Positions 39,301 through 53,300 of a stretch of 64,000 nt of DNA are shown one piece after another (within the stretch, counting starts at the first letter, position 1; each line of letters begins with the position of its first letter). The translations under genes and the position numbers were made by a program. The stretch is from Fistularia commersonii (taxonomy: Eukaryota > Chordata > Actinopteri > Syngnathiformes > Fistulariidae), in assembly GCA_037954325.1 (NCBI GenBank), contig JBBMNZ010000009.1:14758001-14822000 (forward strand), written 5' to 3'. The notes beneath the pieces are model-generated. The model did not search any database. It had not been told where the DNA came from and saw nothing but the letters and a program-made list of their open reading frames with translations.

Positions 39301-41533
39301 ACTAATGAATTTCATCAAGCAGGTTTCTGCTGTAGACATATGTTGTTTAGGACATGATTCTGCACAATATATCAAATTCAGTGTAATCCAGCCACAAGTT
39401 GAAAAGATATAGCCATTCGTTCAAAATGTGCTTCTCTCACCGAGTTTAAGCGTTTTTGATTCGAGTGGAAATAACTAATGAATTCCATCAAGCAGGTTTC
39501 TGCTGTAGAAATATGTTGTTGAGGACATGATTCTGCACAATATATGTCAAATTCAGTGCAAACCAGTCACAAGTTCAAAAGATATAGCAATGCGTTCATA
39601 AAGTCCTTAACTCACTGAGTTGAAGCGTTTTCGATTCGAGTGGAAATGACTTATGAATTTCATCAAGCAGGTTTCTGCTGAAGAATATGTTGTTTAGCAC
39701 AATATATGTCAAATTCAGTGTAACCCAGCAACAAGTTTAAAAGTTATAGCCATTCATTCAAACACTGCTTCTCTCACCGAGTTGAAGCGTTTTTGATTCG
39801 GAGTGGAAATAACTAATGAATTTCATGAAGCAGGTTTCTGTTGTTGAAATATGTTGTTTAGGACATGATTCTACACAATATATGTCAAATTCAGTGTAAT
39901 CCAGCCTCAAGTTCAAAAGATATAGCAATGCGTTCATAAAGTGCTTAACTCACCGAGTTGAAGCGTTTTTGATTCGGAGTGGAAATAACATATTAATTTC
40001 ATTAAGCAGGTTTCTGCTGTTGAAATATGTTTTTTAGGACATGATTCAGCACAATATATGTCAAATTCAGTAGAATTCAGCTACAAATCTAAAAGTTATA
40101 GCCATTCGTTCAAAAATTGATTATCCCACCAAGTTGAAGCGTTTTTTATTCGGAGTGGAAATAACTAATGAATTTCATCAAACTGGTTTCTGCTCTTCAA
40201 ATATGTTGTTTAGGACATGATTCTGCACAAATATGTCAAATTCAGTGTAAACCGGCCATAAATTCAAAAGATATAGCCATTCGTTCAAACACTGCTTATA
40301 TCACAGAGTTGAAGCGTTTTTGATTCGGAGTGGAAATAACTACTAAAATTCATCAAGCTGGTTTCTGCTGTTGAAATATGTTGTTTAGGACATGATTCTC
40401 CACAATATATATCAAATTCAGTGTAATCCAGCCACAAGTTCAAAAGATATAGCCATTCGTTCAAAATGTGCTTAACTCACCGAGTTGAAGCGTTTTTGAT
40501 TTGGAGTGGAAATAACTAATGAATTTCATCAAGCAGGTTTTTGCTCTTCAAATATGTTGTTTAGGACATGATTCTCCACAATATATGTCAAATTCAGTGT
40601 AATCCAGCCACAAGTTTAAAAGATATAGCCATTCATTCAAACATTGCTTCTCTCACCGAGTTGAAGCGTTTTTCATTCGGAGTGGAAATAACTAATGAAT
40701 TACATCAAGCAGGTTCCTGCTGTTGAAATATGTTGTTTAGGACATGATTCTGCACAATATATGTCAAATTCAGTGTAATCCAGCCTCAAGTTCAAAAGAT
40801 ATAGCAATGCGTTCATACAGTGCTTATCTCACCGAGTTGAAGCGTTTTTGATTCGGAGTGGAAATAACTAATGAATTTCATCAAGCAGGTTTCTGCTGTT
40901 GAAATATGTTGTTTAGGTCATGATTCTGCACAATATATGTCAAACTGAGTGTTATCCAGCCACAAGTTTAAAAGATATAGCAATTCGTTCAATCATTGCT
41001 TATCTCACCGAGTTGAAGCTTTTTTGATTCAACTGTAAATAACTAATGAATTTCATCAAACTGGTTTCTGCTGTTGAAATATGTTGTTTAGGACATGATT
41101 CTCCACAATATATATCAAATTCAGTGTAATCCAGCCACAAGTTTAAAAGATATAGCCATTCGTTCAAAAAGTGCTTAACTCACCGAGTTGAAGCGTTTTT
41201 GATTCGGAGTGGAAATAACTAATGAATTTCATCAAGCAGGTTTCTGCTGTAGAAATATGTTGTTTAGGACATGATTCTGCACAATATATGTCAAATTCAG
41301 TGTAATCAAGCAACAAGTTTAAAAGTTATAGGCATTCGTTCAAACAATCCTTCTCTCACCGAGTATAAGCGTTTTTGATTCAGAGTGGAAATAATTAATG
41401 AATTTCATCAAGCAGGTTTCTGCTGTTGAAATATGTTGTTTAGGACATGATTCTGCACAATATATGTCAAATCAGTGTAATCCAGCCTCAAGTTCAAAAG
41501 ATATAGCCATGCGTTCATAAAGTGCTTATCTCA
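33306..41533. repeat. ~8.2-kb super-repeat, unit 1 (about 47 monomers)
   Basis: The sequence from 33,306 recurs from 41,534, 8,228 bp later, directly where this unit ends, so the two form a true tandem pair. Shared markers include ctgttgttg with tacacaatatatgtaaaattc (33,366 and 41,594), gtcaaatcagtg (35,874 and 44,102) and atttcatcaagcaggtttct with ctactgttg (37,040 and 45,268). Within it are 2- to 6-monomer blocks, two short-form monomers (37,601 and 39,692) and unusual monomers with cggaaggaaataac (38,760) and ctactaaaattc (40,340). Confidence 0.85.
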
Positions 41534-44500
41534 CAGAGTTGAAGCGTTTTTGATTCGGAGTGGAAATAACTAATGAATTTCATCAAGCAGGTTTCTGTTG
41601 TTGAAATATGTTGTTTAGGACATGATTCTACACAATATATGTAAAATTCAGTGTAATCCAGCCTCAAATTCAAAAGATATAGCCATTCGTTCAAAAACTG
41701 CTTAACTCACCAAATTGAAGCGTTTTTGAATCGAGTGGAAAGAACAAATGAATTTCATCAAGCAGGTTTCTGGTTTTGAAATATGTTGTTTAGGACATGA
41801 TTTTCCACAATATATGTAAAATTCAGTGTAATCAAGCAACAAGTTTAAAAGTTATAGGCATTCGTTCAAACAATCCTTCTCTCACCGAGTTGAAGCGTTT
41901 TTGATTCGGAGTGGAAATAACTAATGAATTTCATCAAGAAGGTTTCTGCTGTTAAAATATGTTGTTTAGGACATGATTCTGCATAATATATGTCAAATTC
42001 AGTGTAATCCAGCCACAAGTTCAAAAGATATAGCAATGCGTTCATAAAGTCCTTAACTCACCCAGTTGAAGCGTTTTTGATTCGGAGTGGAAATAACTGA
42101 TTAATTTCATCAAGCAGGATTCTGCTGTTGAAATATGTTGTTTAGGTCATGATTCTGCACTATATATGTCAAATTCAGTGTAAGCCAGGAACAAGTTTAA
42201 AAGTTATAGCCATTCGTTAAAAAAGTGCTTATCTCACAGATTTGAAGCGTTTATGATTCGGAGTAGAAATAACTAATGAATTTCATCAAGCTGGTTTCTG
42301 CTGTTGAAATGTGTTGTTTAGGACATGATTCTGCACAATATATATCAAATTCAGTGTAATCCAGCCACAAGTTCTAAAGATATAGCCATTCGTTCAAAAT
42401 GTGCTTAGCTCACCGAGTTGAAGCGTTTTTGATTCGGAGTGTAAATAACTAATGAATTACATCAAGCAGGTTTCTGCTGTTGAAATATGTTGTTTAGGAC
42501 ATGATTCTCCACAATATATGTCAAATTCAGTGTAATCCAGCCACAAGTTTAAATGTTATAGCCATTCGTTCAAACATTGCTTCTCTCACCGAGTTGAAGC
42601 GTTTTTGATTCGGAGTAGAAATAACTAATGAATTTAGTCAAGCTGGTTTCTGCTGTTGAATTATGTTTTTTAGGACATGATTCTGCACAATATATATCAT
42701 ATTCAGTGTAATCCAGCCACAAGTTCAAAAGATATAGCCATTCGTTCAAAATATGCTTAACTCACCAAGTTGAAGCGTTTTTGATTCAAGTGAAACTAAC
42801 TAATGAATGTCATCAAGCTGGTTTCTGCTGTTGAAATATGTTGTTTAGGACATGATTCTGCACAATATATATCAAATTCAGTGTAATCCAGCCTCAAGTT
42901 CAAAAGATATAGCAATGCGTTCATAAAGTCCTTAACTCACCGAGTTGAAGCCTTTTTGATTCGGAGTGGAAATAACTGATTAATTTGATCAAGCAGGTTT
43001 CTGCTGTTGAAATATGTTGTTTAGGTCATGATTCTGCACTTCATATGTCAAATTCAGTGTAATCCAGCAACAAGTTTAAAAGTTATAGCCATTCGTTCAA
43101 AAAGTGCTTATCTCACAGAGTTGAAGCGTTTTTTATTCGAGTGAAAATAACTAATGAATGTCATCAAGCTGGTTTCTGCTGTTGAAATATGTTGTTCAGG
43201 AAATGATTTTGCACAATATATGTCAAATTATGTGTAATCCAGCCACAAGTTCAAAAGATATAGCCATCCGTTCAAAAACTGCTTAACTCACCGAGTTGAA
43301 GCGTTTTTGATTCGGAGTGGAAATAACTAATGAATTTCATCAAGCAGGTTTCTGCTATTGAAATATGTTGTTTAGGACATGATTCTGCACAATATATGTC
43401 AAATTCAGTGTAATCCAGCCTCAAGATCAAAAGATATAGCAATGCGTTCATTAAGTCCTTAACTCACCGAGTTGAAGCATTTTTGATTCGGAGTGGAAAT
43501 AACTGATTAATTTCATCAAGCAGGTTTCTACTGTTGAAATATGTTCTTTATGACGTGATTCTGCACAATATATGTCAAATTCAGTAGAATCCAGCAACAA
43601 ATTTAATAGTTATAGCCATTCGTTCAAAAAGTGCTTATCCCACCACGTTGAAGCGTTTTTTATTCGGAGTGGAAATAACTAATGAATTTCATCAAACTGG
43701 TTTCTGCTGTTGAAATATGTTGTTTAGGACATGATTCTCCACAATATATATCAAATTCAGTGTAATCCAGCCACAAGTTTAAAAGATATAGCCATTCGTT
43801 CAAAAAGTGCTTAACTCACCGAGTTGAAGCGTTTTTGATTCGGAGTGGAAATAACTAATGAATTTCATCAAGCAGGTTTCTGCTGTAGAAATATGTTGTT
43901 TAGGACATGATTCTGCACAATATATGTCAAATTCAGTGTAATCAAGCAACAAGTTTAAAAGTTATAGGCATTCGTTCAAACAATCCTTCTCTCACCGAGT
44001 ATAAGCGTTTTTGATTCAGAGTGGAAATAATTAATGAATTTCATCAAGCAGGTTTCTGCTGTTGAAATATGTGGTTTAGGACATGATTCTGCACAATATA
44101 TGTCAAATCAGTGTAATCCAGCCTCAAGTTCAAAAGATATAGCCATGCGTTCATAAAGTACTTATCTCACAGAGTTGAAGCGTTTTTGATTCGGAGTGGA
44201 AATAACTAATGAATTTCATCAAGCTGGTTGCTGCTCTTCAAATATGTTGTTTAGGACATGATTCTGCACAATATATGTCAAATTCAGTGTAATCCAGCCA
44301 CAAGTTTAAAAGATATAGCCATTCATTCAAAAAGTGCTTATCTCACCTAGTTGAAGCGTTTTTCATATAGAGTGAAAATAACTAATGAATGTCATTAAGC
44401 TGGTTTCTGCTGTTGAAATATGTTGTTTAGGAAATGATTTTGCACAATATATGTCAAATTATGTGTAATCCAGCCACAAGTTCAAAAGATATAGCCATCC

Positions 44501-47500
44501 GTTCAAAAACTGCTTAACTCACCCAGTTGAAGCGTTTTTGATTCGGAGTGGAAATAACTAATGAATTTCATCAAGCAGGTTTCTGCTATTGAAATATGTT
44601 TTTTTGGACATGATTCTGCACAATATATGTCAAATTCAGTGTAATCTAGCCTCAAGATCAAAAGATATAGCAATGCGTTCATTAAGTCCTTAACTCACCG
44701 AGTTGAAGCATTTTTGATTCGGAGTGGAAATAACTGATTAATTTCATCAAGCAGGTTTCTACTGTTGAAATATGTTCTTTATGACGTGATTTTGCACAAT
44801 ATATGTCAAATTCAGTAGAATCCAGCAACAAATTTAATAGTTATAGCCATTCGTTCAAAAAGTGCTTATCCCACCAAGTTGAAGCGTTTTTTATTCGGAG
44901 TGGAAATAACTAATGAATTTCATCAAACTGGTTTCTGCTGTTTAAATATGTTGTTTAGGACATGATTCTCCACAATATATATCAAATTCAGTGTAATCCA
45001 GCCACAAGTTTAAAAGATATAGCCATTCGTTCAAAAAGTGCTTAACTCACGGAGTTGAAGCGTTTTTGATTCGGAGTGGAAATAACTAATGAATTTCATC
45101 AAGCAGGTTTCTGCTGTTGAAATATGTTGTTTAGGACATGATTCTCCACAATATATGTCAAATTCAGTGTAATCAAGCAACAAGTTTAAAAGTTATAGGC
45201 ATTCGTTCAAACAATCCTTCTCTCACCGAGTTGAAGCGTTTTTGATTCGGAGTGGAAATAACTAATGAATTTCATCAAGCAGGTTTCTACTGTTGAAATA
45301 TGTTGTTTAGGACATGATTCTGCACAATATATGTCAAATTCAGTGCAATACAGTCACAAGTTCAAAAGATATAGCAATGCGTTCATAAAGTCCTTAACTC
45401 ATCGAGTTGAAGCGTTTTTGATTCGGAGTGGAAATAACAGATTAATTTCATCAAGCAGGTTTCTGCTGTTGAAATATGTTGTTTAGGTCATGATTCTGCA
45501 CCATATATTTCAAATTCAGTGTAATCCAGGAACAAGTTTAAAAGTTATAGCCATTCGTTAAAAAAGTACTTATCTCACAGAGTTGAAGCGTTTTTGATTC
45601 GGAGTAGAAATAACTAATGAATTTCATCAAGCTGGTTTCTGCTGTTGAAATATGTTGTTTAGGACATGATTCTGCACAATATATCAAATTCAGTGTAATC
45701 CAGCCACAAGTTCAAAAGATATAGCCATTCATTCAAAAAGTGCTTATCTCACCTAGTAGAAGCGTTTTTGACATAGAGTGAAAATAACTCATGAATGTCA
45801 TCAAGCTGGTTTCTGCTGTTGAAATATGTTGTTTAGGACATGATTATGCACTATATATTTCAAATTCAATGTAATCCAGTCACAAGTTCAAAAGATATAG
45901 CCATTCGTTCAAAAACTGCTTATCTCACCGAGTTGAAGCGTTTTTGATTCGGAAGGAAATAACTAATAACTTTCATCAAGCAGGTTTCTGCTGTTGAAAT
46001 ATGTTGTTTAGGACATGATTCTCCACAATATATGTCAAACTCAGTGTTATCCAGCCACAAGTTTAAAAGATATAGCCATTCGTTCAATCATTGCTTATCT
46101 CACCGAGTTGAAGCGTTTTTGAATGGTACTGTAAATAACTAATGAATTTCATCAAGCAGGTATCTGCTGTTGAAATATGTTGTTTAGGACATGATTTTCC
46201 ACAATATATGTCAAACTCAGTGTTATCCAGCAACAAGTTCAAAAGATATTGCCATTCGTTCAATCATTGCTTATCTCACCGAGTTGAAGCGTTTTTGATT
46301 CGGAGTGGAAATAACTAATGAATTTCATCAAGCAGGTTTCTGCTATTGAAATATGTTGTTTAGGACATGATTCTCCACAATATATGTCAAATTCAGTTTA
46401 ATCCAGCAACAAGTTTAAAAGTTATAACCATTCGTTCAAACATTGCTTATCTCACCGAGCTGAAGCGTTTTTGATTCGGAGTGGAAATAACTAATGAATT
46501 TCATCAAGCAGGTTTCTGCTGTAGACATATGTTGTTTAGGACATGATTCTGCACAATATATCAAATTCAGTGTAATCCAGCCACAAGTTGAAAAGATATA
46601 GCCATTCGTTCAAAATGTGCTTCTCTCACCGAGTTTAAGCGTTTTTGATTCGAGTGGAAATAACTAATGAATTCCATCAAGCAGGTTTCTGCTGTAGAAA
46701 TATGTTGTTGAGGACATGATTCTGCACAATATATGTCAAATTCAGTGCAAACCAGTCACAAGTTCAAAAGATATAGCAATGCGTTCATAAAGTCCTTAAC
46801 TCACCGAGTTGAAGCGTTTTCGATTCGAGTGGAAATGACTTATGAATTTCATCAAGCAGGTTTCTGCTGAAGAATATGTTGTTTAGCACAATATATGTCA
46901 AATTCAGTGTAACCCAGCAACAAGTTTAAAAGTTATAGCCATTCGTTCAAACACTGCTTCTCTCACCGAGTTGAAGCGTTTTTGATTCGGAGTGGAAATA
47001 ACTAATGAATTTCATGAAGCAGGTTTCTGTTGTTGAAATATGTTGTTTAGGACATGATTCTACACAATATATGTCAAATTCAGTGTAATCCAGCCTCAAG
47101 TTCAAAAGATATAGCAATGCGTTCATAAAGTGCTTAACTCACCGAGATGAAGCGTTTTTGATTCGGAGTGGAAATAACATATTAATTTCATTAAGCAGGT
47201 TTCTGCTGTTGAAATATGTTTTTTAGGACATGATTCAGCACAATATATGTCAAATTCAGTAGAATTCAGCTACAAATCTAAAAGTTATAGCCATTCGTTC
47301 AAAAATTGATTATCCCACCAAGTTGAAGCGTTTTTTATTCGGAGTGGAAATAACTAATGAATTTCATCAAACTGGTTTCTGCTCTTCAAATATGTTGTTT
47401 AGGACATGATTCTGCACAAATATATCAAATTCAGTGTAAACCGGCCATAAATTCAAAAGATATAGCCATTCGTTCAAACACTGCTTATATCACAGAGTTG

Positions 47501-50340
47501 AAGCGTTTTTGATTCGGAGTGGAAATAACTACTAAAATTCATCAAGCTGGTTTCTGCTGTTGAAATATGTTGTTTAGGACATGATTCTCCACAATATATA
47601 TCAAATTCAGTGTAATCCAGCCACAAGTTCAAAAGATATAGCCATTCGTTCAAAATGTGCTTAACTCACCGAGTTGAAGCGTTTTTGATTTGGAGTGGAA
47701 ATAACTAATGAATTTCATCAAGCAGGTTTTTGCTCTTCAAATATGTTGTTTAGGACATGATTCTCCACAATATATGTCAAATTCAGTGTAATCCAGCCAC
47801 AAGTTTAAAAGATATAGCCATTCATTCAAACATTGCTTCTCTCACCGAGTTGAAGCGTTTTTCATTCGGAGTGGAAATAACTAATGAATTACATCAAGCA
47901 GGTTCCTGCTGTTGAAATATGTTGTTTAGGACATGATTCTGCACAATATATGTCAAATTCAGTGTAATCCAGCCTCAAGTTCAAAAGATATAGCAATGCG
48001 TTCATAAAGTGCTTATCTCACCGAGTTGAAGCGTTTTTGATTCGGAGTGGAAATAACTAATGAATTTCATCAAGCAGGTTTCTGCTGTTGAAATATGTTG
48101 TTTAGGTCATGATTCTGCACAATATATGTCAAACTGAGTGTTATCCAGCCACAAGTTTAAAAGATATAGCAATTCGTTCAATCATTGCTTATCTCACCGA
48201 GTTGAAGCTTTTTTGATTCAACTGTAAATAACTAATGAATTTCATCAAACTGGTTTCTGCTGTTGAAATATGTTGTTTAGGACATGATTCTCCACAATAT
48301 ATATCAAATTCAGTGTAATCCAGCCACAAGTTTAAAAGATATAGCCATTCGTTCAAAAAGTGCTTAACTCACCGAGTTGAAGCGTTTTTGATTCGGAGTG
48401 GAAATAACTAATGAATTTCATCAAGCAGGTTTCTGCTGTAGAAATATGTTGTTTAGGACATGATTCTGCACAATATATGTCAAATTCAGTGTAATCAAGC
48501 AACAAGTTTAAAAGTTATAGGCATTCGTTCAAACAATCCTTCTCTCACCGAGTATAAGCGTTTTTGATTCAGAGTGGAAATAATTAATGAATTTCATGAA
48601 GCAGGTTTCTGTTGTTGAAATATGTTGTTTAGGACATGATTCTACACAATATATGTCAAATTCAGTGTAATCCAGCCTCAAGTTCAAAAGATATAGCAAT
48701 GCGTTCATAAAGTGCTTAACTCACCGAGTTGAAGCGTTTTTGATTCGGAGTGGAAATAACATATTAATTTCATTAAGCAGGTTTCTGCTGTTGAAATATG
48801 TTTTTTAGGACATGATTCAGCACAATATATGTCAAATTCAGTAGAATTCAGCTACAAATCTAAAAGTTATAGCCATTCGTTCAAAAATTGATTATCCCAC
48901 CAAGTTGAAGCGTTTTTTATTCGGAGTGGAAATAACTAATGAATTTCATCAAACTGGTTTCTGCTCTTCAAATATGTTGTTTAGGACATGATTCTGCACA
49001 AATATATCAAATTCAGTGTAAACCGGCCATAAATTCAAAAGATATAGCCATTCGTTCAAACACTGCTTATATCACAGAGTTGAAGCGTTTTTGATTCGGA
49101 GTGGAAATAACTACTAAAATTCATCAAGCTGGTTTCTGCTGTTGAAATATGTTGTTTAGGACATGATTCTCCACAATATATATCAAATTCAGTGTAATCC
49201 AGCCACAAGTTCAAAAGATATAGCCATTCGTTCAAAATGTGCTTAACTCACCGAGTTGAAGCGTTTTTGATTTGGAGTGGAAATAACTAATGAATTTCAT
49301 CAAGCAGGTTTTTGCTCTTCAAATATGTTGTTTAGGACATGATTCTCCACAATATATGTCAAATTCAGTGTAATCCAGCCACAAGTTTAAAAGATATAGC
49401 CATTCATTCAAACATTGCTTCTCTCACCGAGTTGAAGCGTTTTTCATTCGGAGTGGAAATAACTAATGAATTACATCAAGCAGGTTCCTGCTGTTGAAAT
49501 ATGTTGTTTAGGACATGATTCTGCACAATATATGTCAAATTCAGTGTAATCCAGCCTCAAGTTCAAAAGATATAGCAATGCGTTCATAAAGTGCTTATCT
49601 CACCGAGTTGAAGCGTTTTTGATTCGGAGTGGAAATAACTAATGAATTTCATCAAGCAGGTTTCTGCTGTTGAAATATGTTGTTTAGGTCATGATTCTGC
49701 ACAATATATGTCAAACTGAGTGTTATCCAGCCACAAGTTTAAAAGATATAGCAATTCGTTCAATCATTGCTTATCTCACCGAGTTGAAGCTTTTTTGATT
49801 CAACTGTAAATAACTAATGAATTTCATCAAACTGGTTTCTGCTGTTGAAATATGTTGTTTAGGACATGATTCTCCACAATATATATCAAATTCAGTGTAA
49901 TCCAGCCACAAGTTTAAAAGATATAGCCATTCGTTCAAAAAGTGCTTAACTCACCGAGTTGAAGCGTTTTTGATTCGGAGTGGAAATAACTAATGAATTT
50001 CATCAAGCAGGTTTCTGCTGTAGAAATATGTTGTTTAGGACATGATTCTGCACAATATATGTCAAATTCAGTGTAATCAAGCAACAAGTTTAAAAGTTAT
50101 AGGCATTCGTTCAAACAATCCTTCTCTCACCGAGTATAAGCGTTTTTGATTCAGAGTGGAAATAATTAATGAATTTCATCAAGCAGGTTTCTGCTGTTGA
50201 AATATGTTGTTTAGGACATGATTCTGCACAATATATGTCAAATCAGTGTAATCCAGCCTCAAGTTCAAAAGATATAGCCATGCGTTCATAAAGTGCTTAT
50301 CTCACAGAGTTGAAGCGTTTTTGATTCGGAGTGGAAATAA
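41534..50340. repeat. ~8.2-kb super-repeat, unit 2, with one loss and one gain
   Basis: It matches unit 1 at an offset of 8,228 from 41,534 to about 45,730. There the offset drops to 7,189, so 1,039 bp (six monomers, unit 1 positions 37,502-38,541) are missing. The match continues to about 48,592, where a 1,582-bp tandem duplication is inserted, after which the offset is 8,771. The unit closes near 50,340. Differences from unit 1 are few by eye, for example cgtttttgattcgg near 42,424 against cgttttttattcgg near 34,196. Confidence 0.85.
47011..50174. repeat. Nine-monomer tandem duplication, 1,582 bp x 2
   Basis: Bases 47,011-48,592 are repeated at 48,593-50,174: ttcatgaagcagg at 47,011 and 48,593, and aactgtaaata at 48,220 and 49,802. 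The block covers catattaatttc, acaaatatatc, ctactaaaattc, aggtttttgctc, aggttcctgctg and agtataagcg monomers. In unit 1 the same block is single (about 39,822-41,403), so the duplication came after unit 2 arose, or unit 1 lost it. Confidence 0.85.
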
Positions 50341-53300
50341 CTAATGAATTTCATCAAGCTGGTTGCTGCTCTTCAAATATGTTGTTTAGGACATGATTCT
50401 GCACAATATATGTCAAATTCAGTGTAATCCAGCCACAAGTTTAAAAGATATAGCCATTCATTCAAAAAGTGCTTATCTCACCTAGTTGAAGCGTTTTTCA
50501 TATAGAGTGAAAATAACTAATGAATGTCATTAAGCTGGTTTCTGCTGTTGAAATATGTTGTTTAGGAAATGATTCTACACAATATATGTCAAATTATGTG
50601 TAATCCAGCCACAAGTTTAAAAGTTATAGCCATCCGTTCAAAAACTGCTTAACTCACCCAGTTGAAGCGTTTTTGATTCGGAGTGGAAATAACTAATGAA
50701 TTTCATCAAGCAGGTTTCTGCTATTGAAATATGTTTTTTTTGGACATGATTCTGCACAATATATGTCAAATTCAGTGTAATCCAGCCTCAAGATCAAAAG
50801 ATATAGCAATGCGTTCATTAAGTCCTTAACTCACCGAGTTGAAGCATTTTTGATTCGGAGTGGAAATAACTGATTAATTTCATCAAGCAGGTTTCTACTG
50901 TTGAAATATGTTCTTTATGACGTGATTTTGCACAATATATGTCAAATTCAGTAGAATCCAGCAACAAATTTAATAGTTATAGCCATTCGTTCAAAAAGTG
51001 CTTATCCCACCAAGTTGAAGCGTTTTTTATTCGGAGTGGAAATAACTAATGAATTTCATCAAACTGGTTTCTGCTGTTGAAATATGTTGTTTAGGACATG
51101 ATTCTCCACAATATATATCAAATTCAGTGTAATCCAGCCACAAGTTTAAAAGATATAGCCATTCGTTCAAAAAGTGCTTAACTCACGGAGTTGAAGCGTT
51201 TTTGATTCGGAGTGGAAATAACTAATGAATTTCATCAAGCAGGTTTCTGCTGTTGAAATATGTTGTTTAGGACATGATTCTCCACAATATATGTCAAATT
51301 CAGTGTAATCAAGCAACAAGTTTAAAAGTTATAGGCATTCGTTCAAACAATCCTTCTCTCACCGAGTTGAAGCGTTTTTGATTCGGAGTGGAAATAACTA
51401 ATGAATTTCATCAAGCAGGTTTCTACTGTTGAAATATGTTGTTTAGGACATGATTCTGCACAATATATGTCAAATTCAGTGCAATACAGTCACAAGTTCA
51501 AAAGATATAGCAATGCGTTCATAAAGTCCTTAACTCACCGAGTTGAAGCGTTTTTGATTCGGAGTGGAAATAACAGATTAATTTCATCAAGCAGGTTTCT
51601 GCTGTTGAAATATGTTGTTTAGGTCATGATTCTGCACTATATATTTCAAATTCAGTGTAATCCAGGAACAAGTTTAAAAGTTATAGCCATTCGTTAAAAA
51701 AGTACTTATCTCACAGAGTTGAAGCGTTTTTGATTCGGAGTAGAAATAACTAATGAATTTCATCAAGCTGGTTTCTGCTGTTGAAATATGTTGTTTAGGA
51801 CATGATTCTGCACAATATATCAAATTCAGTGTAATCCAGCCACAAGTTCAAAAGATATAGCCATTCGTTCAAAATGTGCTTAACTCACCGAGTTGAAGCG
51901 TTTTCGATTCGAGTGGAAATGACTAATGAATTTCATCAAGCAGGTTTCTGCTGTAGAATATGTTGTTTAGCACAATATATGTCAAATTCAGTGTAATCCA
52001 GCAACAAGTTTTCAAGTTATAGCCATTCGTTCAAACATTGCTTCTCTCACCGAGTTGAAGCGTTTTTGATTCGGAGTGGAAATAACTAATGAATTTCATC
52101 AAGCAGGTTTCTGTTGTTGAAATATGTTGTTTACGAAATGATTCTACACAATATATGTCAAATTCAGTGTAATTCAGCCTCAAATTCAAAGATATAGCCA
52201 TTCGTTCATAAAGTGCTTATCCCACCAAGTTGAAGCGTTTTTTATTCGGAGTGGAAATAACTAATGAATTTCATCAAACTGGTTTCTGCTCTTCAAATAT
52301 GTTGTTTAGGACATGATTCTGCACAAATATGTTAAATTCAGTGTAATCCGGCCATAAGTTTAAAAGATATAGCCATTCGTTCAAAAACTGCTTAACTCAC
52401 CGAGTTGAAGAATTTTTGAATCGAGTGGAAATAACTAATGAATTTCATCAAGCAGGTTTCTGGTTTTGAAATATGTTGTTTAGGACATGATTCTGCACAA
52501 TATATGTCAAATTCAGTGTTATCCAGTCACAAGTTTAAAAGATATAGCCATTCGTTCAAAAACTGCTTATCTCACCGAGTTGAAGCGTTTTTGATTCGGA
52601 AGGAAATAACTAATAACTTTCATCAAGCAGGTTTCTGCTGTTGAAATATGTTGTTTAGGACATGATTCTCCACAATATATGTCAAACTCAGTGTTATCCA
52701 GCCACAAGTTTAAAAGATATAGCCATTCGTTCAATCATTGCTTATCTCACCGAGTTGAAGCGTTTTTGAATGGTACTGTAAATAACTAATGAATTTCATC
52801 AAGCAGGTATCTGCTGTTGAAATATGTTGTTTAGGACATGATTTTCCACAATATATGTCAAACTCAGTGTTATCCAGCAACAAGTTCAAAAGATATTGCC
52901 ATTCGTTCAATCATTGCTTATCTCACCGAGTTGAAGCGTTTTTGATTCGGAGTGGAAATAACTAATGAATTTCATCAAGCAGGATTCTGCTATTGAAATA
53001 TGTTGTTTAGGACATGATTCTCCACAATATATGTCAAATTCAGTTTAATCCAGCAACAAGTTTAAAAGTTATAACCATTCGTTCAAACATTGCTTATCTC
53101 ACCGAGCTGAAGCGTTTTTGATTCGGAGTGGAAATAACTATTGAATTTCATCAAGCAGGTTTCTGCTGTAGACATATGTTGTTTAGGACATGATTCTGCA
53201 CAATATATCAAATTCAGTGTAATCCAGCCACAAGTTGAAAAGATATAGCCATTCGTTCAAAATGTGCTTCTCTCACCGAGTTTAAGCGTTTTTGATTCGA

